This document shows, piece after piece, positions 18,290-29,937 of a stretch of 58,561 nt of DNA. The stretch is from Candidatus Omnitrophota bacterium (GTDB lineage: Bacteria > Omnitrophota > Gorgyraeia > Gygaellales > Profunditerraquicolaceae). Every line of letters begins with the position of its first letter. Within the stretch, counting starts at the first letter, position 1. Under the pieces are notes generated by a model. That model ran no database searches, was not told where the DNA came from, and saw nothing but the letters and a program-made list of their open reading frames with translations. The stretch is taken from contig JAKPTF010000068.1 of assembly GCA_029571225.1 (NCBI GenBank), forward strand, positions 1 to 58,561, read 5' to 3'. Position numbers and translations under genes: made by a program.

Positions 18290-20125
18290 TTATTCGACAG
18301 TTACCGATTTCGCAAGATTCCGAGGCTGATCGACATCGCAGCCGCGTTTGACCGCGATATGATATGCCAGAAGTTGCAGCGGCAACGCAACAAGAAGCGG
18401 CGAGAAGAATTCATCGATCTGAGGGATGTAGATTACTTCATCCGTAAGCGCCTTGATCTTGTTGTCGCCTTCGGTGGCGATCGCGATGATCTTGCCGTTG
18501 CGGCTGCGGATCTCCTGGATATTGGAGACCATTTTGTCATACACCCTGGACTCGGGCGCGATACAGACAACTGCACGGTATTCATCGATGAGCGCGATGG
18601 GCCCGTGCTTCATCTCCCCTGCCGCGTATCCTTCTGCGGGGATATACGATATTTCCTTTAATTTTAATGCGCCTTCAAGCGCTGATGGATAGTTTATGTT
18701 GCGGCCCAGGTACAGGAACGAGCCGAAATGAGAATGCCGGTGCGCCAGCGTCGCGATCGCTTCCTGGTGCTGCAGCAACGCCGATTGCAGCGCAGGGATC
18801 TTCCTGAACGTATCAAGATACCCGGTGATCATCTCCTGCGGCATGATATGCCTGATTTCCGCAAGATAAAACGCGATGAGATAGAACGCTGCCAATTGCT
18901 GCGTGTATGCCTTGGTCGAAGCGACACCGATCTCCGGGCCTGCATACGTGTAGATCACTCCGTTGGATTCGCGCGTGAGCGTTGAGCCCAGAACATTGCA
19001 GATCGACAGGATGGGGCAGCCCAATTCGCGCGCCTTGCGCACGCCCGCAAGCGTATCCGCGGTCTCTCCTGACTGGCTGACGGCGATCACGAGCGTATCT
19101 TTGTCGATCAAAAGGTCGCGATACCGAAATTCGCTTGACACGTCGACGGAAACGGGGATCGCGCACACCGATTCGATGATATATTTGCCGACAACGCCTG
19201 CATGATATGCGGTACCGCATGCGACAACGCTGATATTCTTTATTTCTTTCAGCTTGCTTTCGGGAATATGCTGTTCCTGGAATTCAATGCGGCTGTTCTC
19301 TTTGATGCGGGCCGACTGGAATGTCTCAAGAAGCCTCGGTTGCTCATTGATCTCCTTGAGCATAAAATGCTTGTATCCCTGTTTTTCAGCCGCGGCGATA
19401 TCCCAGGAGATATGCGAAACTTTCTGCGGCATTTCTTTGCCGGACAGATCCGTGATCTTGCAGCTATCTTTGGTCAGCACAACCATCTGGTTTTCTTCGA
19501 GGAATATGACCTCTTTGGTCGAGTCAAGGATGGCGGGCACGTCCGAGGCGATAAAGTTCTCTTCCTTCCCGAGCCCCACAATCAGGGGGCTGCCGAACCT
19601 TCCGCCGATGAGCTTATCCGGCTCTTTGCTCGATATGACGCCGATGGCAAAAGACCCTTCGACCTTCATGAGCGTTTTGCGAACCGCGTCCTCGAGGCTT
19701 GAGTCTTTTAAGAAATTTTCGATCAAATGCACGAGGACTTCCGTATCGGTTTCCGAAACGAACTTATGCCCTTCTTTCTGCAGATCAGCCTTGAGTTTAA
19801 TGTAATTTTCGATAATGCCGTTATGGACAATCGCGATCTCTTCCTTGCAGTCATAGTGGGGATGTGAATTCACCTGGTTCGGCGCGCCGTGCGTTGCCCA
19901 GCGGGTATGGGCGATGCCGACGGTGCCGACAAGCGGTTTTTTCTGGAGAATGCTTTCGAGGACCTTGATCTTGCCCGGTGACTTGCGAAGGGATATCTTG
20001 TTCTTGTTCGAAAGGATAAGCGCCATGCCGCTTGAATCGTAACCGCGGTATTCAAGGCGCTGAAGGCCGGTGAGAAGCAGCTGCTGGGCCTGGCGATTGC
20101 CGATGTAGCCGACTATGCCGCACAT
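18290..20125 (-). CDS. glmS: Glutamine-fructose-6-phosphate aminotransferase (isomerizing)
   Basis: A 611-residue protein, close to the E. coli length of 609. The start is placed at 'MCGIVGYIGN', since Cys2 must be N-terminal after Met removal to act as the glutaminase nucleophile. The longer ORF adds 24 residues that would block this. The glutamine amidotransferase domain covers about 1-240 ('HTRWATHG', 'HNGIIENY'), followed by two SIS sugar-isomerase domains ('SQSGETADT', 'GPEIGVASTKAYTQQ'), ending in 'NLAKSVTVE'. It makes glucosamine 6-phosphate for peptidoglycan and lipopolysaccharide. There is no glmS ribozyme-like leader; the region upstream holds two hairpins and tRNA-Glu. Confidence 0.97.
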   Translation of the reverse strand: MCGIVGYIGNRQAQQLLLTGLQRLEYRGYDSSGMALILSNKNKISLRKSPGKIKVLESILQKKPLVGTVGIAHTRWATHGAPNQVNSHPHYDCKEEIAIVHNGIIENYIKLKADLQKEGHKFVSETDTEVLVHLIENFLKDSSLEDAVRKTLMKVEGSFAIGVISSKEPDKLIGGRFGSPLIVGLGKEENFIASDVPAILDSTKEVIFLEENQMVVLTKDSCKITDLSGKEMPQKVSHISWDIAAAEKQGYKHFMLKEINEQPRLLETFQSARIKENSRIEFQEQHIPESKLKEIKNISVVACGTAYHAGVVGKYIIESVCAIPVSVDVSSEFRYRDLLIDKDTLVIAVSQSGETADTLAGVRKARELGCPILSICNVLGSTLTRESNGVIYTYAGPEIGVASTKAYTQQLAAFYLIAFYLAEIRHIMPQEMITGYLDTFRKIPALQSALLQHQEAIATLAHRHSHFGSFLYLGRNINYPSALEGALKLKEISYIPAEGYAAGEMKHGPIALIDEYRAVVCIAPESRVYDKMVSNIQEIRSRNGKIIAIATEGDNKIKALTDEVIYIPQIDEFFSPLLVALPLQLLAYHIAVKRGCDVDQPRNLAKSVTVE

Positions 20126-20163
20126 GGGAAGTGAGTCCTGCGTTTGTGGAACTGTGGGATATA

Positions 20164-20194
20164 TGGTATGCGCATGTTTAACATGCGCATACCA
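20164..20194. repeat. Inverted repeat upstream of glmS
   Basis: TGGTATGCGCATG and CATGCGCATACCA form a perfect 13-bp stem with a TTTAA loop. It lies 38 bp upstream of the glmS ATG, just after another hairpin. It could be a leader structure of glmS. Confidence 0.7.
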
Positions 20195-20207
20195 CAAATT
20201 CGCGCAT

Positions 20208-20242
20208 ATGACTTATGCCGCGCCTAGCGCGGCATAAGTCAT
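20208..20242. repeat. Inverted repeat between tRNA-Glu and glmS
   Basis: ATGACTTATGCCGCGC and GCGCGGCATAAGTCAT form a perfect 16-bp stem with a 3-nt loop. It lies 11 bp beyond the 3' end of tRNA-Glu on the minus strand, the right place for a terminator of the gyrA-tRNA unit, but no T-run follows. Confidence 0.7.
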
Positions 20243-20253
20243 GCGCTTATTTG

Positions 20254-20328
20254 CGTCCCCACGGGGATTTGAACCCCGGTCGAAAGCTTGAAAAGCTTTT
20301 GTCCTGGACCAGGCTAGACGATGGGGAC
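20254..20328 (-). tRNA. tRNA-Glu (TTC anticodon)
   Basis: The minus strand folds as a cloverleaf: acceptor GTCCCCA/TGGGGAC, a D-arm GTC...GAC, anticodon stem AAAGC/GCTTT with loop TTTTCAA giving anticodon TTC, and T-arm CGGGG-TTCAAAT-CCCCG. The 3' CCA is not encoded (the sequence continues GCAA), so it must be added after transcription. The gene starts 15 bases after the gyrA stop codon and may be co-transcribed with it. Confidence 0.95.
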
Positions 20329-20343
20329 AGATCTATATGTAAT

Positions 20344-23300
20344 TTATTCCGAATCCTCGGCGATAACAGGCGCGATGCACGCCACGCGGTCCTTGTCCTG
20401 CAGCTTAATCAAGCGCACGCCCTGCGCAGCGCGGCCGGTAGTCCTGATGTCCTTGATGGCACACCGCAGGAAAATGCCGTTCTGCGTGATCACCATCAGC
20501 TCGTCATTGTCGCTGACCGCTTTAAGGCCGACGGCTTCGCCGTTTTTTGTCGTAACTTTAATGTTAATAATACCTTTTCCGCCTCTGTTGGTCAAGCGAT
20601 ATTCCTTGACCGGCGTGCGCTTTGCAAAGCCAAGCTCTGTAACAGTCAGGACTGTTGAATCCTTTTCCGCAATGATCATGGAAATGACCTCGTCCTTCTT
20701 GGCGAGGGAGATGCCGCGCACGCCTTTGGCTGACCTGCCCATGTCGCGCACCAGCGTTTCGGAAAAACGCACTGCCTTGCCCTGCCTGGTGCCGATCAAA
20801 AGCTCCTGCTTGCCATCGGTCAGCTGGACACTGATAAGCTCGTCGCCTTTATCGAGGGTTATGCCGATGATGCCGCCCTTGCGCGGGTTGCTGTAAGCGT
20901 CAAGCTGGGTCTTTTTGATCTGGCCGAGCTTGGTGACCATAACGAGAAATTTATCAGCGCTGAATTCCCTGATCGGGATGGTTGAACTGATCTTTGAATC
21001 CGGCTTGATCTCAAGCAGGTTCACCACTGCCTTGCCCTTTGACTGCTTGCTTGCCTGCGGGATCTCATATACCTTGAGCCAGTGCACCTGTCCCTGGTCA
21101 GTAAATACCAGAAGGTAATCTTTGGTCGAGGCAACGAACAGATGCTCGATAAAATCTTCCTCTTTGACCTCTGCTCCTGTCGCGCCGGTACCGCCACGTT
21201 TCTGCTTGCGGTATGCGCTTACCGGCAGGCGCTTGATATAGCCGTTATGGCTGACCGTGACGACGACGTCTTCGTCAGCGATCAGGTCCTCGATCTCGAG
21301 CTCTTCGACTTCTCCCACGATATCCGTGCGGCGCTCGTCGCCGTATTTCTTCTTTAATTCCCCGAGCTCGTCCTTGATGATCGCCTCGACCTTCTTTTCC
21401 GACGCGAGTATCGCGCGGCACGCCTCGATCTTCTTCAAGAGCTCCAGGTATTCGGCCTCAATCTTGTCCTGTTCAAGCGCGGTCAGGCGCTGCAGCTGCA
21501 TCTCGAGGATCGCCTGCGCCTGCAGGTCAGACAGGCCGAATTCCTTCATGAGGTTCTCTTTTGCTATCGGCACGGTCTTTGACGTCTTGATGACCTTGAT
21601 GATCCTGTCGATGAACTTGAGCGCGATTTTCAATCCTTCGAGGATATGCGCCCGCTTCAATGCCTTATCGAGCTCGAACTGCGTGCGCCTGCGGATGATG
21701 ACCTTGCGGTGGCCGATATAACATTCAAGGATCTGTTTGAGGTTCAGCACGCGCGGCCTGTTCTCCACGAGCGCAAGGTTTATGATGCCGAATGTCGTCT
21801 CAAGCTGCGTATGCTTGAACAACTGGTTGAGGATGATCTGCGGCTCGACGTCGCGCTTGAGTTCGAACACGATACGCATGCCGTCTTTGTCCGACTCGTC
21901 GCGGATATCGGAAATGCCTTCGATCTTTTTCTCGTCGCACAGCGCCGCAGCGGATTCAATGATCGCGGACTTCTGCACCTGATACGGGATCTCGGTCACA
22001 ACGATCATATCCTTGCCGTTCTTCTGATGCTCGATGCTGGCGCGGCCGCGCACCGTGACCTTGCCGCGGCCTGTCGTATAAGCCTCCTTGATGCCGGACT
22101 TTCCGCAGATGACCCCGCCGGTTGCGAAATCCGGGCCCTTGATGAACTTCATCAGGTCCTTGATCTCGGCGTCTGTATTATCGAGCAGATAGATGATGGC
22201 GTCGGCGACTTCGTTGAGATTATGCGACGGGATGTTGGTCGCCATGCCGACAGCGATGCCGCTTGAGCCGTTCACCAGGAGGTTCGGCAACGCGGCAGGC
22301 AGAAGCAAAGGCTCCTTGAGCGACGCGTCGAAGTTCGGGCCGAAGTTGACCGTGTCTTTGTCGAGATCATTCAGCATTTCATCCGTGATCGCCGCAAGCC
22401 GCGCTTCGGTGTAACGCATGGCCGCAGCGCTGTCCCCGTCAACCGAGCCGAAATTGCCCTGGCCCTCGACGAGCGGATAGCGCAGTGAAAAGTCCTGCGC
22501 CATGCGAACGAGCGTGTCGTACACCGCGGTGTCGCCGTGAGGGTGGTACTTCCCGAGGCAATTATGGACCAACATGCCGTTGGCGATAAACTCGTGGTCA
22601 TCCGCGACCTGGATATCATAGGTAATATCTGCCGGGGCCTCTGTTACGCGCGCCACGCGCATGAAATATAACTTTTGCTCTATAACCGCGTCTATGAATT
22701 CTGTCCATGGAGCGTCGAGTTCGCGCAATTTTTCCAGGATGCCCCAGTCAACGATTTGAGATAATTTAAGTGGTTTCTGGCGCAGGTCTGACGAATAACG
22801 GATTTTGGCGCCACCGGGATACTTAATGCCCAGGCGGAATTTCTCTCCCGACTTGTTCAGATACCATCCGCTTCCTAAATGCCGGCTGCTCAGATACTCG
22901 AAAATCACATCCCCTGCATGCGGGATCGTATCAAGGCTCGACCAAACATCGCGCTGCTGCCGGGTGAGCATGTCGAGCGCCTTCTGGGCTTTGCGACCGG
23001 CAAGGTTCAGGCGCGAACCAAGCCGATGCGCATGCGTTCCTCTGAATTCAAGGCAATAGAGCGGATTGCGATTGCGAATCTCCCGGCCGTTAAAATAATG
23101 GCTTTCAACCGGATCCTGTGCATACTGCACGCTTACAATGTTGTGATGTTGCAGTAATATCTGTAATTGGCTGATCAGGGCCTGCGAAACGGAACCATAA
23201 TGGATGACGTTTCTATTGGAATCGATCGACCCATCCCCCTCAACGAGACCGGATACAAAAGCAAAGACAACCGGTTCCGGGGAAATAAATAAAACCCGGG

Positions 23301-24156
23301 GGATCTTCTTGCTCAATGCGTCAGCATTATGCAGGCAAAACGCATCGGCCAGGAATTTATTAACGCGGCGCCGGTGGATGCGAATCTGATACCCGGTGTG
23401 ATGCACCACGCCTTCCCTGGTTGAATACGCATAGGGCCGCGCTTCAATGGTCGCCGCATATTCAAATTCCCGCCGGAGGATCTGGCGGACTCGATCGATC
23501 ACCGCTTTATCAACGGAGTAAAAACAAATTCTGCCGCTCGATTTCTCGATCCAGCCGTCGGATAAAAATAATCCGAGCAGGTAGGCAAGATTTTCGTTGC
23601 AATAAACTTGCCGGCCGCCGTCGAGATTACCGAGCAAGGCCTGTTGTTTGATTTCCGCATCATCGCCTTTGACGACGATATAATCCTGCGGTGTAAGCTC
23701 GCAAGCCTCTTTCCATTCAAATGACAGGTTTTTCGTTAATACCTTGAATTTCTGCGATCTTGTTGCGGTATTGACCGTGCCATTCTCCAATTCGATGCGC
23801 ATCAAAGGCCGCGCGGGCATTTCATAGAGCGCGGTGACTGTTTTTAAGCCAGCCTGGGTATAAACCATTTCTCCGCGCTCAACGTCCTGAATGGGCACGA
23901 GACCGCGGCTCGTCAATACCAGGGTATCTTTGATAAAACACTCGCCTACTATTCTCGCCGATTTCTTATACGGCTTTGAATGCTCAAGGCCCAGTTCCTG
24001 CATGGCGTAGAGGATGCGCCGGTGCACGGGCTTCAGGCCGTCGCGCACGTCCGGCAACGCGCGGCCCACGATGACGGACATCGAATAATTCAAATACGCG
24101 TCCTTGACCTCAGTCTCGATCGGTATCGGCACTATTTTTTCATTTTGCGTATACAT
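20344..24156 (-). CDS. gyrA: DNA gyrase subunit A, interrupted by an in-frame intein
   Basis: The 1,270-residue ORF equals an 810-residue GyrA plus a 460-residue intein. The extein parts are standard: '[19 protein letters not shown]', '[14 protein letters not shown]', '[11 protein letters not shown]' and the catalytic tyrosine in '[12 protein letters not shown]', followed by the C-terminal beta-pinwheel with the '[10 protein letters not shown]' GyrA box. GyrA forms the DNA-gate of the A2B2 gyrase that introduces negative supercoils. The intein splits the motif '[14 protein letters not shown]', upstream of the active site. The ORF is fully open, so splicing is expected. gyrB ends three bases upstream, so both are in one operon. 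Confidence 0.97.
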   Translation of the reverse strand: MYTQNEKIVPIPIETEVKDAYLNYSMSVIVGRALPDVRDGLKPVHRRILYAMQELGLEHSKPYKKSARIVGECFIKDTLVLTSRGLVPIQDVERGEMVYTQAGLKTVTALYEMPARPLMRIELENGTVNTATRSQKFKVLTKNLSFEWKEACELTPQDYIVVKGDDAEIKQQALLGNLDGGRQVYCNENLAYLLGLFLSDGWIEKSSGRICFYSVDKAVIDRVRQILRREFEYAATIEARPYAYSTREGVVHHTGYQIRIHRRRVNKFLADAFCLHNADALSKKIPRVLFISPEPVVFAFVSGLVEGDGSIDSNRNVIHYGSVSQALISQLQILLQHHNIVSVQYAQDPVESHYFNGREIRNRNPLYCLEFRGTHAHRLGSRLNLAGRKAQKALDMLTRQQRDVWSSLDTIPHAGDVIFEYLSSRHLGSGWYLNKSGEKFRLGIKYPGGAKIRYSSDLRQKPLKLSQIVDWGILEKLRELDAPWTEFIDAVIEQKLYFMRVARVTEAPADITYDIQVADDHEFIANGMLVHNCLGKYHPHGDTAVYDTLVRMAQDFSLRYPLVEGQGNFGSVDGDSAAAMRYTEARLAAITDEMLNDLDKDTVNFGPNFDASLKEPLLLPAALPNLLVNGSSGIAVGMATNIPSHNLNEVADAIIYLLDNTDAEIKDLMKFIKGPDFATGGVICGKSGIKEAYTTGRGKVTVRGRASIEHQKNGKDMIVVTEIPYQVQKSAIIESAAALCDEKKIEGISDIRDESDKDGMRIVFELKRDVEPQIILNQLFKHTQLETTFGIINLALVENRPRVLNLKQILECYIGHRKVIIRRRTQFELDKALKRAHILEGLKIALKFIDRIIKVIKTSKTVPIAKENLMKEFGLSDLQAQAILEMQLQRLTALEQDKIEAEYLELLKKIEACRAILASEKKVEAIIKDELGELKKKYGDERRTDIVGEVEELEIEDLIADEDVVVTVSHNGYIKRLPVSAYRKQKRGGTGATGAEVKEEDFIEHLFVASTKDYLLVFTDQGQVHWLKVYEIPQASKQSKGKAVVNLLEIKPDSKISSTIPIREFSADKFLVMVTKLGQIKKTQLDAYSNPRKGGIIGITLDKGDELISVQLTDGKQELLIGTRQGKAVRFSETLVRDMGRSAKGVRGISLAKKDEVISMIIAEKDSTVLTVTELGFAKRTPVKEYRLTNRGGKGIINIKVTTKNGEAVGLKAVSDNDELMVITQNGIFLRCAIKDIRTTGRAAQGVRLIKLQDKDRVACIAPVIAEDSE
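22561..23940 (-). other. GyrA intein with LAGLIDADG homing endonuclease domain
   Basis: A 460-residue in-frame insertion. It begins at Cys73 of the precursor ('[20 protein letters not shown]', block A) and ends '[12 protein letters not shown]' (blocks F/G). The terminal His-Asn pair and Cys as the +1 extein residue are the expected splice chemistry. Dodecapeptide blocks '[13 protein letters not shown]' and '[13 protein letters not shown]' mark a two-motif LAGLIDADG endonuclease. Block B reads '[10 protein letters not shown]', where the usual TxxH histidine is Gln. The intein spreads through alleles lacking it by cutting the empty site, which is known biology of the family; activity here is inferred. 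Confidence 0.95.
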
Positions 24157-24158
24157 GA

Positions 24159-26630
<2,472 letters not shown>

Positions 26631-26654
26631 TTAAAGAAATTTAATTTTATCACG

Positions 26655-26957
26655 TTATTTCTTCTTTGCAACTTTTATCTCTCCGAGCACGAAACGGATA
26701 TCCTTGATATCCGGCAAAAACTCGCGCATTTTCGCAAGCAGATCCTGTTTGCGCAGGTTCAGATGATACATCCATGTCGATGATTCCACGCTGATCGCGC
26801 ATATGCCGTTGCGGAAATATGCCGGACGGATATGGCGCAATTCTTTTTTCGCAAAAACTTTATCGAAATACTGCCCCGGATCGTTCGCCGCGGCCCGGGT
26901 CTTTCGCGTTTCCAGGTCTTTCAAGACAGCGGCGACTGTTATCTTCAAGTCTTCCAT
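26655..26957 (-). CDS. DUF721 / DciA-like protein
   Basis: A 100-residue protein of the DUF721 family. The recognisable core is 'CAISVESSTWMYHLNLRKQDLLAKMREFLP', a KH-like fold in DciA. In bacteria lacking DnaC or DnaI, DciA helps load the replicative helicase, and the gene often sits between recF and gyrB in the origin cluster, as here without recF. Its ATG directly follows the dnaN stop (TAAATG), implying coupled translation. The helicase-loading role is inferred from family and position. Confidence 0.8.
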   Translation of the reverse strand: MEDLKITVAAVLKDLETRKTRAAANDPGQYFDKVFAKKELRHIRPAYFRNGICAISVESSTWMYHLNLRKQDLLAKMREFLPDIKDIRFVLGEIKVAKKK

Positions 26958-28049
26958 TTAGCCCAGCCGCATGGGAAGCACGATATACACATACCCATCG
27001 CCGCGCATGACCCCGGGCTTTTCGCTTCCCGTCACTTCCCATTCCGTGGTCTCGACCGATACGCTCTTGAGCACGTCGATCAGGTACGCGGGGTTGAAGC
27101 CGATCACCATCTCTTTGCCGGAATACTGGATCGGCACCTCTTCGCGCGACTCGCCCACGTCCGGCGTTGATTTCGAGATGACCATCTTGTCCCTGAATAT
27201 TTCCATTTTGACCGCCTGATAATCAGGAGTGGCCAGGAGCGCCGCGCGCCGGATCGCGAGCATCAATTGCTCCCGGTTTGCCTTAATCTTGTTCTCGGAC
27301 GGCGCCGGGACAACCTGCTGATAATCCGGGAACTCCCCTTCAATGATCCTTGAAATGATCATGGTTTCCTTGAAATCAAACAGCACCTGGTTCGGGCCTA
27401 TGACCATCGATATGTCGCCTTCATCCTGCAGGTTGCGTAAAAGCTCCTGGATGGTCTTGATGGGAATAATAATCCTGGTTTCTTTGGTGCCGGCCTGTTT
27501 CAATTTGCGCGTCGCGATCGCCAGGCGTTTTCCGTCTGTCGCGACCAGTGAAAAATTATTCTGGAGGAATTTAAACAGAATGCCGTTGAGGATATACCTG
27601 CTTTCATCCATGGATACGGCAAACGCGGTAAGGTTCAACATCTCTTTTAAAACCCGCTGTTCAAGTTGAATAACCTCTTTATCTTTAAACTCTGGCAGTT
27701 TTGGAAATTCTTCTGCGGGAAGCCCGATGATTTTAAATTCACATGTTTTTCCGTCAATTAAAACAACATGGTTCTTTTTTGTGTTTATCTGAACCATTGG
27801 ATCTGATAATTCCCGGATTATATTACTAAACCTGCGCGCCGGAATGGTTATGGCCCCCTGTTCCAGGATTTCCACAGGTATTACACAGCTTATTCCTATA
27901 TTCAGATCGGTCGCGGTCATTCGAAGTCCGTCTTTTTGCGTCTCGATCAAAAAATTAGATAATATGGGTAAAGTGGCTTTTGCGCTGATAACATTTTGGA
28001 TGGTATCAAGCCCACACATCAACACCTCTTTTTCCACCTTAAATTTCAT
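26958..28049 (-). CDS. dnaN: DNA polymerase III beta sliding clamp
   Basis: A 363-residue protein of normal clamp length (366 in E. coli). Family features include 'ATLPILSNFLIETQKDGLRMTATDLNIGI', 'TIPARRFSNIIREL', 'TAFAVSMDESRYILNGILF', 'VATDGKRLAI' and the C-terminal 'YVYIVLPMRLG', close to the usual 'PMRL' end. The ring-shaped dimer tethers polymerase III to DNA. An AGGAG Shine-Dalgarno precedes the ATG. It follows dnaA, separated by a 145-bp spacer with DnaA-box-like sites. Confidence 0.97.
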   Translation of the reverse strand: MKFKVEKEVLMCGLDTIQNVISAKATLPILSNFLIETQKDGLRMTATDLNIGISCVIPVEILEQGAITIPARRFSNIIRELSDPMVQINTKKNHVVLIDGKTCEFKIIGLPAEEFPKLPEFKDKEVIQLEQRVLKEMLNLTAFAVSMDESRYILNGILFKFLQNNFSLVATDGKRLAIATRKLKQAGTKETRIIIPIKTIQELLRNLQDEGDISMVIGPNQVLFDFKETMIISRIIEGEFPDYQQVVPAPSENKIKANREQLMLAIRRAALLATPDYQAVKMEIFRDKMVISKSTPDVGESREEVPIQYSGKEMVIGFNPAYLIDVLKSVSVETTEWEVTGSEKPGVMRGDGYVYIVLPMRLG

Positions 28050-28114
28050 TATACTCCTCTCTGTTATTATTTTTATTTAAGAAACTGTAAATTAGTCGTT
28101 GTATTTATAGTTCC

Positions 28115-28132
28115 TGTGAATATTGTGGAAAT
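28115..28132 (-). promoter_or_regulatory. Pair of DnaA-box-like 9-mers between dnaA and dnaN
   Basis: TGTGAATAT and TGTGGAAAT are directly adjacent and in the same orientation. As reverse complements they read ATATTCACA and ATTTCCACA, each within one or two bases of TTATNCACA. The surrounding dnaA-dnaN spacer (28050-28194) is AT-rich. They could contribute to origin function or to control of dnaN. Confidence 0.45.
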
Positions 28133-28194
28133 CTTTGTAAAGATGATATATTGATGCCTGTTACAAAAAATAAAACACTGAATAACTTGTGTCC

Positions 28195-29526
28195 TTATTG
28201 CTGAATAACTTGTATAATCCTGTTTATTTTTTCTTTGAGCGCCATATCGGTTATAATATCCTCTTTTATTTTATTATATGAGTGTAATACTGTTGTGTGG
28301 TCTTTGCCTCCGAAATGTTCCCCTATTTCAGGAAAAGACTGTTCGGTCAACTCCCTGCTTAAATACATGGCAACCTGACGGGGCAGAACGATCGTTTTAC
28401 TGCGTTTTTTCTGTTTCAGATCGGCCAGCGACACCCCGAATTCCTCGCCGACACACCGCTGTATGAAATCGATCGTAATAAGTTTTTTGGGTTCCCGCAA
28501 AAGGTCTTTGAACACCTCCCTGGCCAGATCCAGGGTGATTAGCTTCTCCTCCATCAGGGAATACGCGATGATGCGCACGAGCGCGCCTTCCAGCTCCCGT
28601 ATGTTGGTTTTGATCAGAGACGCGATGAAGAAGATCACCTCGTCGGGAATATGCACGGGTTCGCGCTCAATCTTTTTTTTGAGAATGGCGACGCGCGTTT
28701 CAAGGTCCGGCGGCTGCACGTCGGTCGTCAGCCCCCAGCTGAACCTGGACACAAGCCGTTCCTGGAGATTGGCGATCTCTTTCGGCGTGCGGTCCGACGA
28801 AATAATGATCTGCTTGTGGCTGTCGTACAGGGCGTTGAAGGTGTGGAAAAACTCCTCCTGAGTTGATTCCTTGCCCGCGATGAAATGGATATCGTCGAGC
28901 ACCAGCACATCGACGCTGCGGAACTTCTGCCTGAAGGCGCCGGTGGAATGATGCTGGATCGCGTCAATGAGCTCGTTGGTGAATTTTTCAGACGGCATGT
29001 AGCAGATCTTCAGCTGCGGAGACATCTGCCGGATGTGATGGCAGATCGCCTGCATCAAGTGGGATTTCCCCAGCCCCACGCCGCCGTAGATAAACAGAGG
29101 ATTGTAATTCTTGCCCGGCGCTTCCGCAACGGCAACCGAATAGGCGTGCGCGTGGCGGTTCGAGGGCCCAAGCACGAAGTTCTCAAAGGTGTACCGGGGA
29201 TTGAGCGAAAGGCCGTCGCGGGGCTCGGCGCTGCGCAGCCGCGTCATGTCGAGCGCGGGCTTGTGGCTTGAAGGGGCCTTCGGCGATGCCTCGACGACGA
29301 CGGCCAAGTTCTTGCCCGACGACCTGCGCACCGCGTCCTCGATGTCGGCGCGGTAATGCTGCTCGACCCAGTCCTTGAAAAAATCGTCGGGAGCCTCGAG
29401 CACGAGCTGAAGGCCTGTTTGCTGTTTTGGCTTGAGCGGGTTGATCCAGGTCTGGAGCGTGGTGTCGCCGAGCGTGCCTTTGAGCAGGTTGGCGGCGTCT
29501 GCCCAGATGCGAGATGCGTCTGACAT
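28195..29526 (-). CDS. dnaA: Chromosomal replication initiator protein
   Basis: About 443 residues from the ATG at 'MSDASRIWADAANLL'. The ORF can start seven codons earlier at a GTG or at an intermediate ATG. The chosen start fits domain I best (Met to Trp distance as in E. coli) and avoids the inverted repeat upstream. Domain I covers about 1-80, a linker to about 115, AAA+ domain III with Walker A 'GGVGLGKSHLMQAI' and Walker B 'VLVLDDIHFI', and the domain IV helix-turn-helix with 'FPEIGEHFGGKDHTTVLHSY' that reads DnaA boxes. It opens the origin and loads helicase. DnaA-box-like sequences overlap its leader, which suggests autoregulation. Confidence 0.96.
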   Translation of the reverse strand: MSDASRIWADAANLLKGTLGDTTLQTWINPLKPKQQTGLQLVLEAPDDFFKDWVEQHYRADIEDAVRRSSGKNLAVVVEASPKAPSSHKPALDMTRLRSAEPRDGLSLNPRYTFENFVLGPSNRHAHAYSVAVAEAPGKNYNPLFIYGGVGLGKSHLMQAICHHIRQMSPQLKICYMPSEKFTNELIDAIQHHSTGAFRQKFRSVDVLVLDDIHFIAGKESTQEEFFHTFNALYDSHKQIIISSDRTPKEIANLQERLVSRFSWGLTTDVQPPDLETRVAILKKKIEREPVHIPDEVIFFIASLIKTNIRELEGALVRIIAYSLMEEKLITLDLAREVFKDLLREPKKLITIDFIQRCVGEEFGVSLADLKQKKRSKTIVLPRQVAMYLSRELTEQSFPEIGEHFGGKDHTTVLHSYNKIKEDIITDMALKEKINRIIQVIQQ

Positions 29527-29543
29527 CGCGTTATTAACCATAT

Positions 29544-29577
29544 CCACAGATTATTCACAGAGTGAATAACTCTGTGG
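29544..29577. promoter_or_regulatory. DnaA-box inverted-repeat cluster (candidate oriC element)
   Basis: CCACAGA-TTATTCAC-AGA-GTGAATAA-C-TCTGTGG is a nested palindrome. It contains TTATTCACA (29551-29559, matching the TTATNCACA consensus), its one-mismatch inverse, and outer TATCCACAG and TGTGGAAAA sites. It lies at the dnaA start, in the 270-bp dnaA-rpmH gap where gene orientation flips. This is the best origin candidate in the window. Confidence 0.7.
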
Positions 29578-29624
29578 AAAACTTTTTGTGTGATAAAACC
29601 CTTCTCCGGAACTGCAATAGCATC

Positions 29625-29652
29625 ATTATACAGTAATTTCAATCCCAGTCAA
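29625..29652 (-). promoter_or_regulatory. dnaA promoter
   Basis: On the minus strand TTGACT, a 16-bp spacer, then TATAAT. Transcription would begin near 29618, leaving a leader of about 90 nt that includes the DnaA-box palindrome. Confidence 0.7.
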
Positions 29653-29664
29653 CAAAAACCTCTC

Positions 29665-29692
29665 TTGACAAAAGCCCGCCGTGTGTTACAAT
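29665..29692 (+). promoter_or_regulatory. Upstream rpmH promoter
   Basis: TTGACA, a 16-bp spacer, then TACAAT. It is the distal of two tandem promoters pointing at rpmH, back to back with the dnaA promoter. Confidence 0.55.
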
Positions 29693-29718
29693 TTCTCTCT
29701 CATTGATAACCTTAAGTG

Positions 29719-29746
29719 TTGACTTGGGTTTCATTTGTGTTATAAT
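29719..29746 (+). promoter_or_regulatory. Proximal rpmH promoter
   Basis: TTGACT, a 16-bp spacer, then TATAAT, with a predicted start about 45 bp before the rpmH ATG. It probably drives the rpmH-yidD-yidC-jag unit. Confidence 0.65.
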
Positions 29747-29796
29747 ATCGGAATTAATAAAACCGCAGCACGAAATGTAAGGAGCTGACACGCGAA

Positions 29797-29937
29797 ATGA
29801 AAAAACATCTCAAGACTCGTTCAAACCTGGTAGGAAAACGCGGCCAGGGTTTTCGCGCCAGAATGGCTACCAAGGCAGGCAGAAAAACCCTGAATCGTCG
29901 ACGGGCAAAAGGCAGAAAGACGCTTTGCACGCATTAG
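29797..29937 (+). CDS. rpmH: 50S ribosomal protein L34
   Basis: A 46-residue ORF missed by the ORF track because of its length. The translation '[19 protein letters not shown]' followed by '[20 protein letters not shown]' matches L34 across its full length (E. coli also has 46 residues). A GGAG Shine-Dalgarno lies about 12 bases upstream. L34 is a late-assembling 50S protein. It overlaps yidD by 13 bases, and rnpA, which normally follows rpmH, is missing. Confidence 0.97.
   Translation: MKKHLKTRSNLVGKRGQGFRARMATKAGRKTLNRRRAKGRKTLCTH

Noticed and set aside
20126-20253. Possible glmS ribozyme or riboswitch upstream of glmS
   Set aside because: The region contains two simple perfect hairpins and none of the conserved ribozyme core; it is better described as inverted repeats.
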